Origin: CAYSGL01 sp964520985
Lineage (GTDB): Bacteria > Pseudomonadota > Alphaproteobacteria > Micavibrionales > Micavibrionaceae
Reading direction: 5' to 3'
Length of the DNA: 9,163 bases
NCBI GenBank assembly: GCA_964520985.1
Contig: CAZFPB010000035.1
Span: 1-9,163 of the forward strand
The number at the start of each line of letters is the position of its first letter. The stretch's first letter is position 1. Both the position numbers and the translations under genes were made by a program. Positions 5,450 to 9,163 of this stretch are shown piece after piece. The notes beneath the pieces are model-generated. The model was not told the origin of the DNA, made no database searches, and worked only from the letters and a program-made list of their open reading frames with translations.

Positions 5450-5817
5450 TGCTGCCCTTTCACGTCTTCGAACTGGCAACCCGCACACAACCGCGACCCG
5501 TCGTGACGTGGCCGGGAGTAGCAGTGGGAACACCAAGCGCTCGGTTTCTCTTCTGGCCTGCTCATCCGCGCGACCATCTGGCCCGTTGAAGAAGCGGGAT
5601 GCTCTTCAACCTGTTGCGCCACGTCCGCCTCGCTAATCTCCAGGAAGTCGCAGAGCCCTTTGCAAACCTTCGTTGGTCGCCAGGCGCAGACGAAAAGCCG
5701 GTCAGAAAGCCGGTGCTTCTTGGGCTTCGCTTTCCAGTCTTCCGCTTCCGGGTCCGGCAGGTAGTGCGCGGATGGGCAGCGCTTGCAGGGTGCCAGGTGG
5801 ATGAGGTTCATTGTCAT
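5446..5817 (-). CDS. cysteine-rich, probably zinc-binding protein, 123 aa
   Basis: The start is the ATG at 5817, in an ATGA overlap; a second in-frame ATG two codons later is an alternative, and a long extension to 6090 is rejected because it lies within the upstream gene. There are two cysteine groups. The front has PCKRCP (C11, C14) with C44, C52 and C56 (FVCAWRPTKVCKGLC). It is reminiscent of small phage proteins with a C-x2-C-P ... C ... C arrangement (DUF6283-like), though I am not certain. The back has CSHC (96-99) and CAGC (111-114), a treble-clef or zinc-ribbon-like pair. The linker is acidic (EISEADVAQQVEEHP). It is probably a nucleic-acid or protein-binding regulator; no enzyme motif is seen. 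Confidence 0.78.
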   Translation of the reverse strand: MTMNLIHLAPCKRCPSAHYLPDPEAEDWKAKPKKHRLSDRLFVCAWRPTKVCKGLCDFLEISEADVAQQVEEHPASSTGQMVARMSRPEEKPSAWCSHCYSRPRHDGSRLCAGCQFEDVKGQQ

Positions 5818-6191
5818 CGCCAACCCCGCTTCCTCTTCTCGTCGAAGCTCAACATCGCCGCCATCATGTGCGTCAGCTGACTGAGCGGGTCGTCCGGTCG
5901 CCATGCCCTGTCCTTCGCTGCCTTGTACTTGCGCCCCAGCATCTCCAGTCCACGTCGCTGATGACGGTTCTTGGCCAAGAGCGACACGTTGCGCGCCCGC
6001 ATGGACTCGTCGTCTTCCGTGGCAATCGCTGCCAGGTCGCGGATGCAGTCCTCGTTGCGCTTGAACCAGGGCTTGAGCCAACCGGTCCACATGGCGTCGC
6101 GTTCACGGACGGCGCGCACGTAGCCGTGACGCAGAGCGACGTACGCGACGGTTACATGGGACAGAACAAGAGCGATGATTTGCCAGGTCAC
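5814..6191 (-). CDS. membrane-anchored basic hypothetical protein, 125 aa
   Basis: The GTG at 6191-6189 overlaps the upstream stop (GTGA); the stop overlaps the next ATG. The N-terminus (TWQIIALVLSHVTVAYVAL, residues 2-20) is one hydrophobic segment followed by RHGYVRAVRERD, so a cytoplasmic, positively charged body anchored in the inner membrane is likely. The body is strongly helical and basic (KNRHQRRGLEMLGRKYKAAK near 80-100), with an acidic patch TEDDES. It ends MMAAMLSFDEKRKRGWR. No signal-peptidase site or lipobox is seen, and no family is recognised. The topology recalls membrane-tethered helical proteins in other phage early regions. Function unknown. Confidence 0.72.
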   Translation of the reverse strand: MTWQIIALVLSHVTVAYVALRHGYVRAVRERDAMWTGWLKPWFKRNEDCIRDLAAIATEDDESMRARNVSLLAKNRHQRRGLEMLGRKYKAAKDRAWRPDDPLSQLTHMMAAMLSFDEKRKRGWR

Positions 6192-6427
6192 ATCCCCTCG
6201 CTTTCCGCCAGTTCCCAACCAGCCTTTTCACCTTTGGCGGCGCGCCTCAGGCAGATGTCGCCACGCTTGCGCATCACCTGCAGGCACCTATCCAGCGGGC
6301 GATAGTTTGGCCCGTGGTAGCCGCCGATCCCTTGCAGAAGAACACCGTACGATTTGCGACCAGAGGCGAGCTGTTCGCGCACATGTGCGGCGAGTTGCTC
6401 TTGGGTCAGTTCTTCAGACGGCTTCAC
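6188..6427 (-). CDS. small winged-helix-like protein, 79 aa
   Basis: Begins at the GTG at 6427-6425, in a GTGA overlap. The N-terminal helices (SEELTQEQLAAHVREQLASG) are followed by a glycine-rich turn (LLQGIGGYHGPNY). A second helix, RPLDRCLQVMRKRGDICLRR, then leads to a hairpin ending in GWEL. The 'LDRxLQxxRKxGxI...GWEL' phrasing is typical of the recognition helix and wing of small winged-helix proteins, so DNA binding is plausible, but I do not recognise a named family. It is soluble, with no metal motif. It is one of several candidate small regulators in this operon. Confidence 0.68.
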   Translation of the reverse strand: MKPSEELTQEQLAAHVREQLASGRKSYGVLLQGIGGYHGPNYRPLDRCLQVMRKRGDICLRRAAKGEKAGWELAESEGM

Positions 6428-6969
6428 GCGACCTCTCCCTTCGGCGGCGGCTCACTCAACACCTTGGCTGCACTCTCCACCGCGTCCCCCGTCACATCCG
6501 GCAACTCGCCGAAGTCCATCGGCGGCAAGTCCGGGTTCAGCTTTGGCGGCGGTTCTTCACCTTCGACCAGCTCGCGAAAGGCCCGCTCAAACCCGGGGCA
6601 GCTATCACCGGTCAGTTCGCGCCACTGTTCGGCGGATGTGATCGGGATGACGTTCTTGCCAAGTTCGATCGGCATGTCGCGGCCGTCTCGGATGGTCGTG
6701 GAGAACATGGGCGGCGATGGCAGTGTGTCGTTGCGCTTGATTTGGCGTTCGACACTGAGCGCCAAACAAGGACGGCACGCCCAAAGGCCGAGGTGGCTTT
6801 CGAGCGAGCGCCAATCGAACTCGTTGAGGCAGTGGTTGCAGATGCCGCGCTTCTCGTTCGGCTCCGTATCCCGCTGCTCTTCCCGATTGGCACGGACGAG
6901 GCGGAGGACGGCACGGAAGAGCGCGGTAACGAGCAGGGATGCGGCGAGGATGAGGAGGAGGGTTTTCAC
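6424..6969 (-). CDS. membrane-anchored protein with CxxC...CxxC zinc-ribbon-like motif, 181 aa
   Basis: The start is the GTG at 6969 (GTGA overlap); the reading open to 7158 is an arginine-rich shadow and is rejected. Residues 3-25 form one hydrophobic segment (TLLLILAASLLVTALFRAVL) followed by basic residues, giving an N-terminal anchor. Residues 44-68 contain C44-N-H-C47 and C65-R-P-C68, separated by 17 residues (EFDW ... HLGLWAC), a zinc-ribbon/treble-clef pattern. The remainder is soluble and proline-rich: ITSAEQWRELTG near 113-124, an acidic helix AFRELVEGEEPPP, and PPMDFGELPDVTG. Membrane-tethered zinc-ribbon proteins can act as adaptors. No enzymatic motif is visible and no family is recognised. 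Confidence 0.75.
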   Translation of the reverse strand: MKTLLLILAASLLVTALFRAVLRLVRANREEQRDTEPNEKRGICNHCLNEFDWRSLESHLGLWACRPCLALSVERQIKRNDTLPSPPMFSTTIRDGRDMPIELGKNVIPITSAEQWRELTGDSCPGFERAFRELVEGEEPPPKLNPDLPPMDFGELPDVTGDAVESAAKVLSEPPPKGEVA

Positions 6970-7214
6970 TTGGCGTTCTCCTTGGTCGTCGTCTTGGTCT
7001 TCCACTGCGGGAAAGGCGGCGCTGGCGGCATCGGAATCTTCAGCGACGGCGGCAGATGCTTCTTGGCGGTGCTCTCGTAGACGCACGCGAACACGATGCC
7101 GATGACGAGCGCGGCAACGGCGAACGCGATGCCGACCGTCATGGATGCTTCTGGCCAAGTCACGGCGCGCGCTACGTCATGCTGCCCGCCTGCTGTTGCT
7201 TCGAAGTACGTCAC
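6966..7214 (-). CDS. single-pass membrane protein with proline-rich tail, 82 aa
   Basis: The GTG at 7214-7212 overlaps the upstream stop in a GTGA; an internal ATG at residue 25, just before the membrane segment, is an alternative. A hydrophilic N-terminus (TYFEATAGGQHDVARAVTWP) is followed by one strong hydrophobic segment at about residues 26-46 (VGIAFAVAALVIGIVFACVY). The tail is basic and proline-rich (KKHLPPSLKIPMPPAPPFP, then WKTKTTTKENAK). The positive charge after the segment suggests a cytoplasmic C-terminus. No lipobox is seen, so an outer-spanin reading is not supported. Function unknown. Confidence 0.72.
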   Translation of the reverse strand: MTYFEATAGGQHDVARAVTWPEASMTVGIAFAVAALVIGIVFACVYESTAKKHLPPSLKIPMPPAPPFPQWKTKTTTKENAK

Positions 7215-7387
7215 GCCTTCCCTCCCTTGCAGTTCGGAACAACCCTCAACCGCCCGTGCCTATCCCGCTTGGCCCGCTGCTCCCGTTGCGCTTCGGTCGC
7301 GATTCGGATGCCGCGGCGGAAGTTGTGGATGGCTAGGGCGGTGATGCCGAGGATGGCGCCGGCTATGAAGGTGGCGACGTAGGTCAT
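7211..7387 (-). CDS. 58-residue single-pass membrane peptide
   Basis: A short gene fitted exactly between dnaN and the 82-residue membrane protein. The ATG at 7387-7385 overlaps the dnaN stop (ATGA) and the TGA at 7213-7211 overlaps the next GTG. The peptide starts MTYVATFIAGAILGITALAI, one hydrophobic segment. A basic, hydrophilic tail follows (HNFRRGIRIATEAQREQRAK, then RDRHGRLRVVPNC and GGKA). By the positive-inside rule the tail is cytoplasmic. It begins MTY like its downstream neighbour, possibly by chance. No family is recognised. The two exact overlaps are the main evidence that it is real. Confidence 0.68.
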   Translation of the reverse strand: MTYVATFIAGAILGITALAIHNFRRGIRIATEAQREQRAKRDRHGRLRVVPNCKGGKA

Positions 7388-8463
7388 CGCATCACCGGCA
7401 TGATGATTGCGCCCACGTTGCCATTTGTGACCTTCAGGTAGTCACGTTGCGGATTACCGAAATGGAGCGTTGTTTCGCCTGAGCACACCCGTAGCGCATC
7501 GAGCAGATAGGTAGCCTCCAAGTGGAGCTCTTCCTTCTTTGTTCCTGCGCAAGGAACCGTGATGGTCGACCGACGAAACGAGAGGCCTAGTTCCGTAGCC
7601 CCAAAGTGGAGCGCCAATGGCTCAGCTCGCTTGTTTCCCGTCTCGCCAATGTCTTCACGAGCAACACAGGCGACCTTGATGGCCTTCGAAAGCTCATCCG
7701 CGTCCACGGTGACTGAGTGCTCCGGCGTCGCATCCATCATCCCAACCATGTCCCATGACAGGACGTAGACAGGGATGCTGTATCGGTTGCGAGTCGACCC
7801 GGCGGCAATGAAAACACTGTTCCCGTCCTGGCTCAGGGTGACGGTTTCGTTCGACGAGCAGGCAGCGGTGACCATGCCGAACGCACGCGCCGGGATGAAC
7901 ACGTCGAAGTCCTGCCCGTCAGTGGGGCGCGTGTAGACGATGCCGCGATGACCATCGACCGCAGCGGCGGTGAACTTGCCGCCAGTCACACGGAAGCGAG
8001 CGCCGACCAGGTGCGAACGGCTGTTGTCGACGCACGCCGCATGCTTCACCGTCTCCAGGCCGTCGAGTAGCAAGCGCGCCTGGACCTCCGCGCCCTCTTC
8101 ACGAAAGGCTCCCAGCTCTGGCATTTCGATCTTGTCGATGCCGTGCGCCGTGAACTTGATGGAGCCCGACGTGATCTGAGCGGCGAAGCTGGTCGCGTCC
8201 AGTGTCAGCTCGCCATCCGGTAGCGCGCCAACGATGCGGGCCAGGTCCCGAGCGTGGAGAGCCAATGCGCCAGGCTTCTGGACATCGCAGGCAATCGACG
8301 TGACGGCGGACACGTGCGCGTCACTGGCCGAGAGCCGAAGCCCACCGTCAGTCGTCTCCAGGAGGATGTGCTCCAGAGCGGCGAGGGGTGACCGTTTCTC
8401 GGCAGCCTCAGCGACCAGGGAGACAGCTTCGAACAGATGGCTTTTGCCGACTGAGAACTTCAT
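7384..8463 (-). CDS. dnaN: DNA polymerase III beta subunit (sliding clamp) homologue
   Basis: A ring-shaped processivity factor: dimers encircle DNA and tether the polymerase. 359 residues, close to the usual ~365-375, from the ATG at 8463 in an ATGA overlap. Three clamp domains fit the length (about 1-120, 121-245, 246-359). Landmarks are LRLSASDAHVSA at 42-53 (matching the 'L.aTD...' strand of domain 1), HLVGARFRV then FTAAAVDGHRG at 151-174 (the 'ATDGHRL' motif of domain 2), EATYLLDALRV at 316-326 and the C-terminal IIMPVMR, equivalent to the 'MPMRL' that lines the partner-binding pocket. It lacks the final leucine and has V before MR, so partner preference may differ from the host clamp. 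Sequence is otherwise divergent, as expected for a phage copy. It implies phage control of its own replisome. Confidence 0.95.
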   Translation of the reverse strand: MKFSVGKSHLFEAVSLVAEAAEKRSPLAALEHILLETTDGGLRLSASDAHVSAVTSIACDVQKPGALALHARDLARIVGALPDGELTLDATSFAAQITSGSIKFTAHGIDKIEMPELGAFREEGAEVQARLLLDGLETVKHAACVDNSRSHLVGARFRVTGGKFTAAAVDGHRGIVYTRPTDGQDFDVFIPARAFGMVTAACSSNETVTLSQDGNSVFIAAGSTRNRYSIPVYVLSWDMVGMMDATPEHSVTVDADELSKAIKVACVAREDIGETGNKRAEPLALHFGATELGLSFRRSTITVPCAGTKKEELHLEATYLLDALRVCSGETTLHFGNPQRDYLKVTNGNVGAIIMPVMR

Positions 8464-8804
8464 GCCGCGTCCTCCTCGTCTTCGTCGCCCTCATCGTCGC
8501 CAAGCCAGTCGTTGTAAGTCGCAAGAGCGCGCTCGGCTGAGAACTTGCTCAGCTCCCACTGGTAGGCGGCGTCTTCTCCGCGACCAGTCAGCGCACTGAA
8601 GTCTAGGAGCGAATACCCAGCGGCGCGCGATTCGATATGGACCCGCACGACCGGCGGCAAGAATTCTCCGTCTTCGATCTCGTCGCCGTCCTCGTCCGTT
8701 TCGCGACGGTCGAAAAGGATGGCTTCGACAAAGCCTTCGCGGACCGCTCCGCCGATGTGGCGGATGGTGATTTTTGATCTCTGCTTCAGAAGTTCTTGAG
8801 CCAT
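8460..8804 (-). CDS. acidic hypothetical protein, 114 aa, coupled to dnaN
   Basis: ATG at 8804 with a strong AGGAGG four bases ahead; its stop overlaps the dnaN ATG (ATGA). The body reads LLKQRSKITIRHIGGAVREG, a strand-rich VEAILFDRRET segment, and PPVVRVHIESRAAGYSLLDF. Two acidic patches stand out: ETDEDGDEIEDGEF near residues 35-48 and the C-terminal DDEGDEDEEDAA. It is soluble. The acidic tail could mimic nucleic acid or serve as a docking tail, and the tight coupling to the clamp gene makes a replication-linked role plausible, but no family is recognised. Confidence 0.75.
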   Translation of the reverse strand: MAQELLKQRSKITIRHIGGAVREGFVEAILFDRRETDEDGDEIEDGEFLPPVVRVHIESRAAGYSLLDFSALTGRGEDAAYQWELSKFSAERALATYNDWLGDDEGDEDEEDAA

Positions 8805-8808
8805 GTTT

Positions 8809-8814
8809 CCTCCT
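8809..8814 (-). promoter_or_regulatory. Strong ribosome binding site (AGGAGG) ahead of the acidic protein
   Basis: Read on the minus strand as TGAGGAGGAAACATG: the AGGAGG begins with the last base of the XRE stop codon and ends four bases before the ATG at 8804. It is one of only two junctions in the window with a gap, suggesting strong independent initiation of the acidic protein and dnaN pair. Confidence 0.65.
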
Positions 8815-9053
8815 CACCCCACGCGACGAGCCGCAGCGAGACCTTCAATCCACTCCAGCAGATCCACCGGTGGCAACGAGTCGCCGTGTTCGTAAGCGGC
8901 AATGGTCCGCTTGTGCGATCCCCACGTGCGCGCCAGCCGATCCTGCGACCAACCAAGCCGCTCACGAGCTACCCGGAGGCGCTCTCCGTACCCCTGAACG
9001 GAAGTAGTTGGCCGAGAAGTGGTCTTTCGTAGTCCCGGCTTTGGTCCGATCAT
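8814..9053 (-). CDS. XRE-family helix-turn-helix regulator, 79 aa
   Basis: A small DNA-binding protein with a Cro/CI-type helix-turn-helix at about residues 22-70: YGERLRVARERLGWSQDRLA (22-41), then RTWGSHKRTIAAYEHGDSLP (the recognition helix and following turn), and a closing helix PVDLLEWIEGLAAARR. It is a probable transcription regulator of this phage unit or of lysogeny. The start is uncertain. ATG at 9053 is preferred because it forms an ATGA with a frame open from the right edge. The GTG at 9134 would add a low-complexity Ser/Pro/Ala stretch whose third codon positions are far less GC-rich. GCGGAG abuts the ATG without spacing, so coupling rather than its own ribosome site may drive translation. 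Confidence 0.85.
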   Translation of the reverse strand: MIGPKPGLRKTTSRPTTSVQGYGERLRVARERLGWSQDRLARTWGSHKRTIAAYEHGDSLPPVDLLEWIEGLAAARRVG

Positions 9054-9163
9054 CTCCGCATGAACAACACCAACGGTGGCTGGAGAAGATGGATTGCTCG
9101 CAAGCGGAGCCGGAGAAGATTCACCGACGCGCACCGCGGGGTGCGTGCCGGACTGGGATGAAC
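9050..9163 (-). CDS. possible C-terminal end of an upstream gene cut by the window edge
   Basis: A frame open from the right edge ends at the TGA at 9052-9050, overlapping the XRE ATG as ATGA. The last residues read RLRLRAIHLLQPPLVLFMRR. Third codon positions are mostly G or C, unlike the competing frame that would extend the XRE gene. This is too short to identify. It is called mainly because it continues the overlap pattern seen at almost every other junction; it could be spurious. Confidence 0.35.
   Translation of the reverse strand, partial: VHPSPARTPRCASVNLLRLRLRAIHLLQPPLVLFMRR

Noticed and set aside
5694..5714. Short direct repeat AAAGCCGGT twice.
   Set aside because: Nine bases in GC-rich coding sequence with no further copies nearby; likely chance.
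6175..7105. Two long overlapping plus-strand frames of 301 and 263 codons.
   Set aside because: Both are antisense to the membrane/zinc-ribbon gene and its neighbours, carry no recognisable motif, and break the strand uniformity of the window.
6966..7387. Inner/outer spanin pair call for the two adjacent single-TM genes.
   Set aside because: No lipobox, no periplasmic coiled coil, and basic tails that suggest cytoplasmic orientation.
1..9163. CRISPR arrays, IS elements and rho-independent terminators.
   Set aside because: No regular repeat-spacer pattern, no transposase or terminal inverted repeats, and no stem followed by a T-run at any gene end.

Overview
The window looks like part of a temperate phage genome (or a very phage-like element) from a GC-rich host, most likely a myxobacterium or relative (Myxococcota). 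The support for the host is: a sigma-70 region-4-like protein whose central PCPFVSC..HHLFLDV segment resembles proteins I know mainly from myxobacteria; an integrase gene that carries its own probable attachment site, the arrangement described for Myxococcus phage Mx8; and a small helix-turn-helix gene directly upstream of the integrase, like Mx8 uoi. The host assignment is inference; the gene content and layout are read directly.

All 23 genes I can support lie on the minus strand and are read from the right edge to the left edge. They form one almost gapless transcription unit: 17 junctions are 4-base ATGA or GTGA stop/start overlaps (18 with a tentative one at the right edge), two overlap by 8 and 11 bases, and only two have a gap (9 and 13 bases). 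There is no stretch of 300 bases without a gene, and I saw no convincing promoter, terminator, rRNA, complete tRNA, IS element or CRISPR array. The long plus-strand reading frames are shadows of the minus-strand genes.

Layout in order of transcription. (a) 9163-7384: the end of an unidentified gene, a small XRE-type DNA-binding protein, an acidic protein and a phage-encoded DNA polymerase sliding clamp (DnaN). (b) 7387-5446: a run of small genes, several with one N-terminal membrane segment and two with CxxC zinc-binding pairs. (c) 5449-4438: a DUF3850/ASCH-like protein, a GIY-YIG (T5orf172-type) protein with a coiled-coil front, and an excisionase-like helix-turn-helix protein. (d) 4424-2838: a 528-residue tyrosine recombinase with all catalytic residues; within its 3' part is a 20-base copy of the 3' end of a tRNA-Gly-like gene, the probable attP core. 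(e) 2841-1: a 2-TM protein, several small hypotheticals, a zinc-ribbon/sigma-region-4 fusion, a 46-residue membrane peptide, and at the left edge a SLOG/DUF2493 nucleotide-binding-type protein cut by the window.

Working together, the module reads as an early/lysogeny region: replication (clamp), regulation (XRE, winged-helix-like, sigma-4-like and excisionase-like proteins) and integration. Because the integrase frame runs straight through the putative att core into further phage genes, the window shows the attP (non-integrated) arrangement. If the core is real, integration would swap the last ~113 residues of the integrase for host-encoded sequence, a built-in switch between free phage and prophage forms of the enzyme.
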